Part shown: positions 17,787 through 26,470 of the stretch, in pieces | How the letters are laid out: each line of letters opens with the position of its first letter | How positions within the stretch are numbered: position 1 is the first letter of the stretch | From: Oceanospirillum sp048265165 | GTDB lineage: Bacteria > Pseudomonadota > Gammaproteobacteria > Pseudomonadales > Halomonadaceae | Assembly: GCF_048265165.1 (NCBI RefSeq) | Contig: NZ_JBLXCD010000002.1 | Location: forward strand, 434,001-498,000 | Direction: 5' to 3' | DNA length: 64,000 nucleotides | Notes under the pieces: model-generated | Told to the model about the DNA's origin: nothing | Databases searched by the model: none | The model's input: only the letters and a program-made list of their open reading frames with translations | Program-made: the position numbers and the translations under genes

Positions 17787-18725
17787 ATGAGTCAGCAAGT
17801 TATCCGTATCGCAACCCGTAAAAGCCCCCTGGCCATGTGGCAGGCGGAACATATTCAGGCCCGCCTTGAGGCGCTTCACCAGAATTTGACCGTTGAACTG
17901 GTGCCGATGAGTACTCAGGGTGATAAAATTCTGGATACGCCTTTGGCAAAAATTGGTGGCAAGGGCCTGTTTGTAAAAGAGCTGGAACTGGCCATGAGTG
18001 AAGGCCGGGCCGATATCGCTGTACACTCCATGAAAGATGTCCCTATGGTACTACCGAAGGGCTTTGCTCTGCCGGTAATCTGCGAACGGCACTCACCAAC
18101 CGATGCCTTTGTTTCCGGCAAATACGCCAGCTTTGATGAGCTGCCACAGGGTGCTATTCTGGGCACATCCAGCCTGCGGCGCGAGTTACAGGCACGGGCC
18201 AATCGTCCGGATCTGGATGTCAGAAGTCTGCGTGGCAACATCCAGACCCGCATGGGTAAAATGGATGCCGGTGAATACGACGCCATACTGCTGGCCACTT
18301 CTGGCCTGCAACGCATGGAGCTGGACGAGCGCATTCGCCACGAGATGACACCAGAACAGAGCTTACCTGCCGTCGGTCAGGGTGCCTTGGGTATCGAAAC
18401 CCGTGAAGGTGATACCGAAATCATCAAACTGCTGGAACCACTGAAGCACGAAGACACCTGGAACACCGTTCGCGCTGAGCGCGCCATGAACTGCCACCTT
18501 GAAGGAGGCTGCCAGGTTCCTATCGGAGGTTATGCCGTGCTGGTAGATAACGGTGAAAATATCCATCTGCGAGCATTAGTCGGAGAGCCCGATGGCACCG
18601 TATTACTGCGCGCTGAGAAAACCGGCCCGGTTTCCGACCCGGAAGCACTGGGCATTGCCGTTGCCGAAATGCTGATTGAACAGGGTGCAAAAGAGATTCT
18701 GGACAAGGTTTACAACCGGGTCTAA
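17787..18725 (+). CDS. hemC: porphobilinogen deaminase HemC
   Basis: HemC joins four porphobilinogens into hydroxymethylbilane using a covalent dipyrromethane cofactor. The cofactor cysteine is C242 (EGGCQVPIGG), and the substrate-binding RKSPLA and SLRRELQ blocks are present. The start at 17787 (MSQQVIRIATRKSPLA) gives 312 residues, as in the family; the frame runs open upstream but without homologous sequence. It is the first gene of the hemCDXY cluster. Confidence 0.95.
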   Translation: MSQQVIRIATRKSPLAMWQAEHIQARLEALHQNLTVELVPMSTQGDKILDTPLAKIGGKGLFVKELELAMSEGRADIAVHSMKDVPMVLPKGFALPVICERHSPTDAFVSGKYASFDELPQGAILGTSSLRRELQARANRPDLDVRSLRGNIQTRMGKMDAGEYDAILLATSGLQRMELDERIRHEMTPEQSLPAVGQGALGIETREGDTEIIKLLEPLKHEDTWNTVRAERAMNCHLEGGCQVPIGGYAVLVDNGENIHLRALVGEPDGTVLLRAEKTGPVSDPEALGIAVAEMLIEQGAKEILDKVYNRV

Positions 18726-18833
18726 AAAACCGTGCCCGATCCAACGGCCCACTGAATATTCCCGGCCAGCCTCTTCTCTGACCGGGCTTTAACCTGAGCA
18801 TCCTGACCGCGCCGCAAGGACTGACAGCATCCC

Positions 18834-19619
18834 ATGAACAGCCAACACCTGTTAAGGCACTCGGATCAGCAACCCCTCAAAATCGCGGTTACCCGTCCCA
18901 AGGGGCAGGAAGCGTTATTGATGCAGGAGCTGAAGGCAGCCGGTGCCGAACCTTACCATATCCCACTGTTAGCGATAGAAGCTCTGGAAGAAACCCCGGC
19001 AGACCGCAGCACGCTACTGGATCTGGATCTTTACAGTAAAGTGATCTGTGTTAGCCCGGTGACCGCTAACCTGTTTCTGGAACGACTGGACCAATACTGG
19101 CCACAACCACCAGTCAAGGTTCTCTGGGTCACGCCCGGCGCAGGCACTGCCGCGATTCTGGACGATTACGGTCTACCCGTGGTCTACCCTGAACAAGGGG
19201 ACAACAGCGAGGCGATGCTGACGCTTCCTGCCTTGACCAGCGTCGCCGGAGAGAAGATCCTGCTCTGCAAAGGTGAAGGCGGACGCCCGTTACTAAAAAG
19301 CACATTGGAAGAGCGGGGCGCTCAGGTTAAGGAACTTTTTTTCTATAAACGGGTTTGTCCGTCTATTATGAGCGCTGAACGTGAACTGCTTCAGTCTGAG
19401 TATTTTGATGTCATCCTGATCAGCAGTCTGGATGCCCTGAGCCATCTGGTTCATTTAGCCGGAGCCGAGCCCGGCCTATTTAATACCCTTTTACTGGTTT
19501 CCAGCCCCCGCCTGAGACAAGAAGCCCGCACAATGGGCTTCAAAAAAATCATCCAGGCCAAAGGAGCCGGTGGTCCATGGCAACAGGCCGCCCTGGAATC
19601 CATAGCCAGTCAACGCTAA
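18834..19619 (+). CDS. hemD: uroporphyrinogen-III synthase HemD
   Basis: HemD closes hydroxymethylbilane to uroporphyrinogen III with inversion of ring D. The 261-residue sequence is weakly conserved, as usual for this family, but has the opening IAVTRPKGQ, a VSP-VTAN segment near residue 75 and SSLDALSHL near 190. Its place between hemC and hemX makes the call firm. A 108-base gap follows hemC, and the ribosome binding site is weak. Confidence 0.9.
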   Translation: MNSQHLLRHSDQQPLKIAVTRPKGQEALLMQELKAAGAEPYHIPLLAIEALEETPADRSTLLDLDLYSKVICVSPVTANLFLERLDQYWPQPPVKVLWVTPGAGTAAILDDYGLPVVYPEQGDNSEAMLTLPALTSVAGEKILLCKGEGGRPLLKSTLEERGAQVKELFFYKRVCPSIMSAERELLQSEYFDVILISSLDALSHLVHLAGAEPGLFNTLLLVSSPRLRQEARTMGFKKIIQAKGAGGPWQQAALESIASQR

Positions 19620-19634
19620 GCACGAGGCGATGCA

Positions 19635-21065
19635 ATGAGCGATAAAGAGAATAAAACCACGGACACAACACCGGCCGATCAGCCCACTAATGACACGCCC
19701 GAGCAAAAAGCCTCTACGGAGCAGGGCCCCGGCTTTGTTATGGTCGGTGAAAGCACCTCTGAGCCTGCGACGGATAAGAAAGAAGCGGCTAAAGCTGCAG
19801 ATAAAGCGAAAAGCTCTGAAAGACACACAACCTCAGAGAGCGCTAAAGATGCAAAAGCCAAATCAGCTCCTGCGGATGGCACAGCTTCCGATACGGCAAA
19901 GCCGGCTTCAGCAGAAAAACCCACCGCCAGTAAAAAACCAGAAATATCCTCAGCAAAACAGGAGACTAAAGCCGGAACATCAGACAAAGGGGGTTCTGTC
20001 ATTGCTCTTAGTGCTCTGATTATTGCCTTGGGAGCTGCCGGGCTTGCGGGTTATACCTTCTGGCAGCAGCAGGAAAAAACCGCACAGGCACTAACTCAAC
20101 TGAACGAGCGGAACAATCAGCTGGAAGCTCAGTTGCAACGCCAGGTTCAGACCCTGAACAGCCTTCAGTCACTCCCCGTCACAACCCGACAACTGGAGAC
20201 CCAAAGCCAGAGCCTGCAAGAAAAGCAGGAGCAGCAGCGACAAAATCTTCAGGAACTTGCCGGTGCCTTTGCCAGCAGCCAGGGGCCAAAACCTTCTGAC
20301 TGGCTACAGGCAGAAGCGGAATATCTGCTGCGCCTGGCGAATCATCGCCTGCAACTGGAAGGTGACCTGACCGGTGCAAAAACCCTGCTAAGCAGTGCTG
20401 ATGAACGCCTGGCAAAAGCCGATAACCCAGCACTGTTTGCTGTTCGTCAGGCGATTGCCAATGAGCTGGCGGCGCTGAACAGCATCTACACGCTGGACCA
20501 GAGCGGCCTCTATTTCAAACTCAGCGCTCTGGAAACTCAGATCCAGCAGCTTCCTCTGCCAATGGACCCAGAAAGCCGCAGCGCATTTCATCAGACTCAG
20601 CTGGAAGAGACTCAAGAGCAAAGTATCTGGCAAACTCTATGGAACGAGGCCAAAACACTGATCGTTGTGCGGCACCGTGATGAAAAAATCACCCCTCTGC
20701 TTCCCCCTGAAGAGAGCCTCTACCTGCGACATAATCTACGCCTGACCTTGCAGCAAGCCCAGATCGCCCTACTAAAAGAAGAGCAGGCGCTGTTCAACAC
20801 CCTGATCAAGCAAGCGATAGACTGGGTAAGCACTCATTTCGACCAGAGCGCCACCCGAACACAAGGTGTATTAAGCACTCTGAAAGCATTTTCCGAACAG
20901 AGCATTCGTCAACAACGCCCGGATATATCGGCATCATTAAACCTCCTGCGAGACTTGCAGAAACAGCGCTTCAGCAGCTCAGCCCCCGGTACTGCACCAG
21001 AAAATAAAGCGCCCGAAGTGAATGGGGATGTTAAAAACCCAACAACGGAGGCACCCAGCGCATGA
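19635..21065 (+). CDS. hemX: HemX-like membrane protein
   Basis: This 476-residue protein has a long Ala/Lys/Ser/Thr-rich cytoplasmic N-terminus (about 1-115, low complexity), one membrane helix (about 122-142), a coiled-coil stretch rich in Q and L (about 150-215), and a helical domain to the end. It belongs to the HemX family often annotated as uroporphyrinogen-III methyltransferase, but no methyltransferase motifs are present, so that activity is unlikely. It probably scaffolds or regulates heme synthesis at the membrane with HemY. The hemY start overlaps its stop by four bases. Confidence 0.88.
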   Translation: MSDKENKTTDTTPADQPTNDTPEQKASTEQGPGFVMVGESTSEPATDKKEAAKAADKAKSSERHTTSESAKDAKAKSAPADGTASDTAKPASAEKPTASKKPEISSAKQETKAGTSDKGGSVIALSALIIALGAAGLAGYTFWQQQEKTAQALTQLNERNNQLEAQLQRQVQTLNSLQSLPVTTRQLETQSQSLQEKQEQQRQNLQELAGAFASSQGPKPSDWLQAEAEYLLRLANHRLQLEGDLTGAKTLLSSADERLAKADNPALFAVRQAIANELAALNSIYTLDQSGLYFKLSALETQIQQLPLPMDPESRSAFHQTQLEETQEQSIWQTLWNEAKTLIVVRHRDEKITPLLPPEESLYLRHNLRLTLQQAQIALLKEEQALFNTLIKQAIDWVSTHFDQSATRTQGVLSTLKAFSEQSIRQQRPDISASLNLLRDLQKQRFSSSAPGTAPENKAPEVNGDVKNPTTEAPSA

Positions 21066-22294
21066 AACGCCTCTACATCGCCGCAATATTAGCATTGGCT
21101 GGTGGTATGTTTGCCGGCCTTCTGATGCAGGAAGACCCCGGATATATTCTGATCAGCTGGGGTAAAACTACCATCGAAATGTCCTTCTGGATCGGTGCAC
21201 TCGTGTTTAGCTTAGCCCTTGTGGGCTTTCATCTGCTAATGCGCCTGCAATCCGGTGTTCGTCACCCCCTGAAGGCAATAAACGTTTTCTCCAGCTCAGG
21301 CAGAGATAAACGCGCCCTAAAAACCACAGTAAAAGGCCTGCTTCTGATGGCCGAGGGGCAATGGCGAAAAGCCGAACGTCTGTTAAAACGCTCGGCTCCC
21401 CGTTCCGGCGCTCCTGTCATCAACTATCTAGCAGCAGCACGGGCAGCTCACGCTCAGGGGCGTTACGAGCAAAGCGACCAACTATTAAAAGAAGCACTTG
21501 AAAGCACTCCAGGTGCAGAAACAGCCGTTGGTCTGTCTCAGATTGAATTCCAGATGGAGCGTGGCCAGTACGAGCAATGCCTCGCTCAGCTCCTAAGATT
21601 ACAGAAAAAAAATCCCCGTCACCGCTGGGTGCTGAAAACCTTGCTGAAAGTGTATCAGAAGCTTGAGGATTGGCAGGGGCTGAAAACACTTTATCCACAG
21701 CTACTGAAACAAGACATTCTGACGGATGCCGAAGGTAAGCAGCTGATGATACGCCTGCACCTAGCAATGCTGGAGCAATGCAACAGCCTTCCTCAGAAAG
21801 ACTGCCTGGAAGCAATCCAGAAAATCTGGAAAGAGCTGCCTTCGGAGTTTAAAAAGGAGCAGCAGCTATCGGAAGCCTACGCCCGGGTGCTGCATAGCTG
21901 TAAAGCCGATATTCTTCTGGAACGCTTTATCACCGAACAGCTACGCCAGAGCTGGCAGGAGCATTTGGTGATTATCTATGGGCTACTGGAGAAAGGCGAT
22001 GTTCGCCAACAAATGAACCAAGTCGAACAGTGGCTGAAAAATCATAGCGATAGTGCCGCCCTTTATCTGACAGCGGGGCGCGTTGCCTTACGTAATCAGT
22101 TGTGGGGCAAAGGCGCAGACTTTATGGAAGAGAGCTTCCGCCTACAGCCTCTTGCAACCACTGCAGCAGAGCTTAGCCGACTCTATTCCGCCATGGGACG
22201 TACAAGCAAAAGCCGTACTTATTATCGTTATTGCCTGGATCTGGCGGGCTATCATCTACCCAGTCTGCCGATGCCTAAAAACACGGTACGTTAG
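21062..22294 (+). CDS. hemY: HemY protein (TPR, heme biosynthesis-associated)
   Basis: This 410-residue inner-membrane protein has two N-terminal hydrophobic segments (about 3-22 and 38-60) and then a series of TPR-like helical pairs. It is the proteobacterial HemY_N family, unrelated to the Bacillus protoporphyrinogen oxidase of the same name. It probably assembles late heme enzymes at the membrane. It overlaps hemX by ATGA and ends the hemCDXY operon. Position 22294 is followed by the small-RNA locus. Confidence 0.9.
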   Translation: MKRLYIAAILALAGGMFAGLLMQEDPGYILISWGKTTIEMSFWIGALVFSLALVGFHLLMRLQSGVRHPLKAINVFSSSGRDKRALKTTVKGLLLMAEGQWRKAERLLKRSAPRSGAPVINYLAAARAAHAQGRYEQSDQLLKEALESTPGAETAVGLSQIEFQMERGQYEQCLAQLLRLQKKNPRHRWVLKTLLKVYQKLEDWQGLKTLYPQLLKQDILTDAEGKQLMIRLHLAMLEQCNSLPQKDCLEAIQKIWKELPSEFKKEQQLSEAYARVLHSCKADILLERFITEQLRQSWQEHLVIIYGLLEKGDVRQQMNQVEQWLKNHSDSAALYLTAGRVALRNQLWGKGADFMEESFRLQPLATTAAELSRLYSAMGRTSKSRTYYRYCLDLAGYHLPSLPMPKNTVR

Positions 22295-22333
22295 TGATAC
22301 AGAGATGTACAAGCCAACCTCAGGGAAGGTAAA

Positions 22334-22384
22334 TGAAAATAATTCTCAAAAAGGCTTTACATCAAAGATGATAACGAATATCAT
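22334..22384 (+). promoter_or_regulatory. Fur-controlled promoter of the small RNA
   Basis: Two Fur-box matches flank and cover a sigma-70 promoter. Box 1 (22334-22348) and box 2 (22369-22383) each match 12 of 14 positions of the 7-1-7 consensus TGATAAT-N-ATTATCA. The -35 TTTACA (22356-22361) and -10 TATCAT (22379-22384) are 17 bases apart. Box 2 overlaps the -10, so iron-loaded Fur would block initiation. Confidence 0.75.
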
Positions 22385-22390
22385 TTGCAC

Positions 22391-22531
22391 AAGCTTAAGG
22401 GATTCGCCAAATCACTAAGCCGATTTAAACCACGTTTTAACAGGTTCAGGTTCCCGTTGTTACTGGTTTATCTCCTCATCAAGCTAATCACGGTCTCGCC
22501 CGGAGAACTCCCATTCTCCGGGCATTTTTTT
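22391..22531 (+). ncRNA. predicted Fur-repressed small RNA, PrrF/ArrF-like
   Basis: From the promoter at 22356-22384 transcription should begin near 22391 and stop at the GC stem at 22498-22523 with its T run, giving an RNA of about 140 bases. The stretch TCTCCTCATCAAGCTAATCA (22471-22490), just before the terminator, resembles the conserved pairing core of the Pseudomonas PrrF RNAs as I remember it. Such RNAs are made when iron is short and switch off mRNAs for iron-rich proteins such as sodB and TCA enzymes, with Hfq. The only reading frame over it (TTG start, 73 codons) looks non-coding. The Fur/promoter/terminator architecture is directly visible; the family match is from memory and needs a covariance search. 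Confidence 0.7.
22498..22531 (+). terminator. terminator of the Fur-controlled small RNA
   Basis: A perfect 10-bp stem GCCCGGAGAA / TTCTCCGGGC (22498-22507 with 22514-22523) closes a 6-base loop and is followed by A and seven Ts. It is among the strongest terminators in the window. Confidence 0.92.
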
Positions 22532-22604
22532 ATCTGCGCTATATCCATGCGGAGCACCACAAGAGCTGTGGCCATGGTTATGTTGGAAGAGATACACAAG
22601 ACAT

Positions 22605-22638
22605 AAAAAAAACAGCCGCATCAATATGATAACGGCTG
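22605..22638 (-). terminator. terminator after the DEAD-box helicase gene
   Basis: On the minus strand CAGCCG...CGGCTG (22638-22613) is followed by eight Ts (22612-22605). It ends the helicase transcript. Confidence 0.8.
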
Positions 22639-22668
22639 CTTTCTCTTATGCTTTCCGGTTTTTAGTGC

Positions 22669-24048
22669 TTAATCTTCTTCTGGCTTAAAGTCCGTGCTTG
22701 TGCGCTTGCGGATCATGCCAAAGCCAACACTTTTACGTTCAACAGGAGCGACACGTTTTTTCACGCTCCCATCGGCAGATTTCTTCTGCTGGCGTTTCTG
22801 TGCTTTCTTCTCCTGCCCTTTTTTCTTTTCTTTCAGGGCTTTCTTCTCAGCAGCAGTTTTAGGCTTTTTCTTACCAACCGTTTTACCATTAGCGCGCACA
22901 TCTTTCGGGCCTTTGTATTTGCCCTCCAGACCTTTAACTTTAACTTCTTCAAAACGAACCTGGATGTAACGCTCAATGGCAGCCTTCAGATTCCACTCAT
23001 AAGAAGTGATCATAGAAACCGCAGTGCCGGTTTCACCCGCACGACCAGTTCGGCCAATACGGTGGACATAATCGTCACCTTTGCGCGCCATATCGTAATT
23101 GATAACCAACCCGATACCGGAAATATCTAACCCACGGGCGGCTACATCTGTCGCGACCAACACATCTATATGCCCACGGCGCATCAGGTTCATCACATGA
23201 TTACGCTGATCCTGTGTCAATTCTCCATGCAGAACACCAGCACGCAGATCTTTATAGCGCAGAAAACCGCCCAACCGGTCGGCATCAACACGCTTATTCA
23301 CAAAGACCAAGGCTTTTTCGTACTCACGGTCCTGCAGCAGGCGTACCGCCATGGCATCTTTATGTTTTACACCATCGGCCAGAAGATATTGTTGGGTAAT
23401 ATTCTCATGCTGGTCACGCACCGTATTAACGATAACGGTTTCCGGCTCAGTCAGCACCCGGTCGGCAACATCGCGAATACCTTTACGACTCAGGGTTGCT
23501 GAAAACAGCATGGTTTGTCGCTCTTTACGACAAAAATCGACAATTTTCAGTACCTCTTCGCTCAACCCCATATCCAGCATACGGTCTGCTTCATCAAGAA
23601 TAAGGTATTCCAGATCATTCAGATCCAGTGAGTCCTTTTCCAGATGCTCTAGGATCCGACCTGGCGTAGCGATAATAATTTCCGGGTTTTTACGCAGCAT
23701 GGCACGCTGAAACTTGAATGTCTCACCGCCAATAATCCAGGTTGCCTTGACATGAGTGAAGGCTGACAGCTCGGTAAAATGCTTATAAATCTGGCGCACC
23801 AACTCACGGGTTGGTGCCAGAATCAATGCTCTTGCACCAGAATTAGGGGCTGCGTTTTCCAGAAACTGATGCAACATCGGCAATAAAAATGCTGCTGTTT
23901 TACCGCTACCGGTTTCTGCACTGACCAGCAGATCTTTTTTTGTCATCGCCGCGGGAATCGCTTTTGACTGAACCGGAGTCGGTTCAGTAAATGACATTTT
24001 TTCCAGCGCCTTCATCAGACGTTCATGCAGGGAAAGCTCGGTAAACAA
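22669..24048 (-). CDS. DEAD-box ATP-dependent RNA helicase (SrmB-like)
   Basis: The 459-residue protein has the full DEAD-box set: Q motif (FTEPTPVQ), AETGSGKT, PTRELV, TPGR, DEAD, SAT, and HRIGRTGRAG. The C-terminal 85 residues are a very basic lysine-rich tail of the kind that binds RNA. The architecture most resembles SrmB, which helps large-subunit ribosome assembly, but RhlE/RhlB relatives cannot be excluded, so no symbol is given. The 5' side has over 500 bases without a gene; a long leader would fit a cold-induced helicase but is inference. Confidence 0.88.
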   Translation of the reverse strand: MFTELSLHERLMKALEKMSFTEPTPVQSKAIPAAMTKKDLLVSAETGSGKTAAFLLPMLHQFLENAAPNSGARALILAPTRELVRQIYKHFTELSAFTHVKATWIIGGETFKFQRAMLRKNPEIIIATPGRILEHLEKDSLDLNDLEYLILDEADRMLDMGLSEEVLKIVDFCRKERQTMLFSATLSRKGIRDVADRVLTEPETVIVNTVRDQHENITQQYLLADGVKHKDAMAVRLLQDREYEKALVFVNKRVDADRLGGFLRYKDLRAGVLHGELTQDQRNHVMNLMRRGHIDVLVATDVAARGLDISGIGLVINYDMARKGDDYVHRIGRTGRAGETGTAVSMITSYEWNLKAAIERYIQVRFEEVKVKGLEGKYKGPKDVRANGKTVGKKKPKTAAEKKALKEKKKGQEKKAQKRQQKKSADGSVKKRVAPVERKSVGFGMIRKRTSTDFKPEED

Positions 24049-24572
24049 AGATTACACCTCAAAAATACTTTCAGAATCAAAGCGTTAGATCGCACAAAAA
24101 CGGATCAGTATTCCGGTGAAGTTTTAACGCTTTTGATGGGAGATCAGAAGTCTAATGAAACTCAGACTCTGTTAATTACTACTTATTTCAATTGCCGTGA
24201 AGCATAGCACAGCCATCGTCCCAGGCAGATAAAAAACAGGCCACACCCATATAAAAAGCTGACTTTATCAGCGATATCTGTGCCAACGCGGGTTTCGACT
24301 ATTTAAGCATCCGTGATGTAAGTACAGCCGATCCCGCCAGTTACTCCCAGAATCCAGCTAAAATCCGCTCAAAGCCACGATTGACGGGAGGCACAGCTTA
24401 CCGCATGATGACAGGCCTGTTTACCTCTACCGACGCCCATCTAACTTATTGAAATAATTACATAAAATGTAATTATCCATAAAAAACACAATATCGCCTA
24501 CCCGAAAGACTTAAAATCATAATACGTACATACAATCACAGCATCATAGCCCTTTGCCTATTCGGAAAATAA
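24049..24572. other. 524-base gap between pilT and the helicase gene
   Basis: No gene is supported in either direction. Part of it must be the helicase promoter and leader (minus strand). It contains a perfect AT-rich inverted repeat at 24454-24476 (ATAATTACAT, 3-base spacer, ATGTAATTAT), and the same 10-mer recurs at 24569-24578 over the pilT stop codon. The rest shows no feature I recognise. Confidence 0.5.
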
Positions 24573-25616
24573 TTACATCAACAGGTTGGGGTTAACCGCC
24601 ACACTGTGGGCAGCCTCCTGTGAAATCAGCCCCTCTGCCAGCATCAGTTTCAGGCACTGATCCATAGTCTGCATACCCTGGCCAGCACTGGTCTGAATGA
24701 CTGAGCTCATCTGAGCGATCTTATCCTCACGAATCAGGTTACGAATCGCAGGGTTCGCTGTCATAATTTCATGGGCAGCAACCCGGCCACCACCTTCTTT
24801 TTTCAGCAGTACCTGGGATATCACGCCCTGCAGGGACTCGGAGAGCATAGACCGCACCATGGATTTTTCCTGAGCCGGAAAAACGTCAATAATGCGATCA
24901 ATCGTTTTTGCTGCTGAATGGGTATGCAGCGTGCCAAATACCATATGCCCGGTCTCCGCCGCGGTCAGTGCCAGTCGAATCGTTTCCTGATCCCGCATTT
25001 CACCAACAAGGATAATATCCGGGTCTTCCCGCAGCGCAGAGCGAAGTGCATCACGGAAGGAGTGAGTATCCCTATGGACCTCACGTTGGGTAATCAGGCA
25101 TTTTTTGCTTTCGTGGATAAATTCGATAGGATCTTCGATGGTAAGAATATGCTGACATTTGCGGGCATTGATGTAATCCAGCATAGCTGCAAGGGTGGTA
25201 CTTTTACCGCAACCTGTCGGGCCTGTTACCAGAACCAGCCCCCGGGGGAGCATCGCCAGCCGCTGAAAAGTCTCACCCATACCCAGTTGTTTCATTGTCA
25301 GAACAGTACTGGGAATGGTGCGAAAAACTGCACCGGCGCCACGGTTATGATTGAACGCATTCACACGGAACCGGGCGATACCGGGAGCGTCAAAGGAGAA
25401 GTCAATCTCCAGAAACTCTTCGTAATCCCGGCGCTGCTTATCGTCCATGATACTGTTTATCATCCGGTGTATATCATTATGGCTCAGAGCTGGGACACTG
25501 ATACGACGCATATCGCCATCGCTGCGTATCATTGGCGGCATGCCAGAGGAAAGATGCAGGTCCGAGGCACCTTGTTTTGCACTGAAAGCCAGCAGTTCGG
25601 TAATATCCATGGCCAA
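24573..25616 (-). CDS. pilT: type IV pilus retraction ATPase PilT
   Basis: PilT is the hexameric cytosolic ATPase that retracts type IV pili for twitching and DNA uptake. The protein is close to Pseudomonas PilT throughout: N-terminal PAS-like domain (1-100), Walker A GPTGCGKST (132-140, with Cys where Ser is common), Asp box IEDPIEF, Walker B ILVGEMRD, His box GHMVFGTLHT, and AIRNLIRE near the C-terminus. Length 347 is normal. It is divergent from yggS, 71 bases apart, as in Pseudomonas. No other pilus genes are in the window. Confidence 0.95.
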   Translation of the reverse strand: MAMDITELLAFSAKQGASDLHLSSGMPPMIRSDGDMRRISVPALSHNDIHRMINSIMDDKQRRDYEEFLEIDFSFDAPGIARFRVNAFNHNRGAGAVFRTIPSTVLTMKQLGMGETFQRLAMLPRGLVLVTGPTGCGKSTTLAAMLDYINARKCQHILTIEDPIEFIHESKKCLITQREVHRDTHSFRDALRSALREDPDIILVGEMRDQETIRLALTAAETGHMVFGTLHTHSAAKTIDRIIDVFPAQEKSMVRSMLSESLQGVISQVLLKKEGGGRVAAHEIMTANPAIRNLIREDKIAQMSSVIQTSAGQGMQTMDQCLKLMLAEGLISQEAAHSVAVNPNLLM

Positions 25617-25687
25617 AAAGATCCAAATACGTGGGTTTGCTCTATATCCCCGTTCTCATTCCAACCACCACATGGGATACAGAATTA

Positions 25688-26392
25688 ATGACAGCTTCTC
25701 ATATTGCCAGAAACCTCTCTGAGGTGCGCCAGCAGATCGACACCTGTTGTGCGCAATATCAACGAAATTCTACTGACGTCACGCTACTTGCCGTAAGTAA
25801 AACCAAACCTGCTGAGCTACTACAGGCAGCCTATGATGCAGGGCAGCGGGATTTTGGTGAAAACTATCTGCAGGAGTCCCTAGACAAACAGCGGGAACTG
25901 GCCGATCTGGAGATCAACTGGCACTTTATCGGCCCGATTCAGTCCAATAAAACCCGGGCTATTGCTGAAAACTTCCAGTGGGTACACAGTGTTGACCGTC
26001 TGAAAATAGCCCGCCGTTTAAGCGAGCAGCGCCCCACGGATCTACCACCGCTGAACATCTGTCTTCAGGTCAATATCAGCGCCGAAGAGAGCAAATCCGG
26101 TGTGACGGTTGAAGAATTGCCGAATCTGGCCAGAGAGGTTGCCGCGCTGCCAAACCTGAATATGAGAGGCCTGATGGCCATCCCGGCACCGGCTGACACT
26201 TTAGCAACTCAACGGGAGCCTTTGGCCAAACTTCGCAAAGCAATAGAAGCACTCAAAGCAGAACATCCACAACTGGATACCCTGTCTATGGGTATGAGCG
26301 GAGATCTTGAAGCGGCCATTGCCGAGGGCTCTACCATGGTTCGTATCGGCACAGCCATTTTTGGTGCCCGGGATTATTCCAGCGTATCTTAG
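25688..26392 (+). CDS. yggS: PLP homeostasis protein YggS (PLPBP)
   Basis: A 234-residue PLP-binding protein with an alanine-racemase-like TIM barrel but no known catalytic activity; it controls free PLP and amino acid pools. The PLP lysine is in LLAVSKTKP, with FGENYLQE, WHFIGPIQSNK, MRGLMAIP, and MGMSGDLEAAIAEGSTMVRIGTAIFG split over its length. The start at 25688 is preferred to an upstream in-frame codon because homologous sequence begins there. It heads the yggS-proC-yggT block. Confidence 0.93.
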   Translation: MTASHIARNLSEVRQQIDTCCAQYQRNSTDVTLLAVSKTKPAELLQAAYDAGQRDFGENYLQESLDKQRELADLEINWHFIGPIQSNKTRAIAENFQWVHSVDRLKIARRLSEQRPTDLPPLNICLQVNISAEESKSGVTVEELPNLAREVAALPNLNMRGLMAIPAPADTLATQREPLAKLRKAIEALKAEHPQLDTLSMGMSGDLEAAIAEGSTMVRIGTAIFGARDYSSVS

Positions 26393-26470
26393 CCCCACTC
26401 AGGCAAGCCAGCTAAAAAACACCACCAATAATCCGCCATTGAAAGCGGAAAACAGATTCAGAGGTCCAAC

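Noticed and set aside
19635..21065. Uroporphyrinogen-III methyltransferase activity for HemX
   Set aside because: The SAM-methyltransferase motifs are absent; the name is a common misannotation of this family.
22385..22606. Plus-strand 73-codon frame over the small RNA
   Set aside because: It starts with TTG inside the promoter -10 region and runs straight through the terminator stem; the small RNA explains the sequence better.
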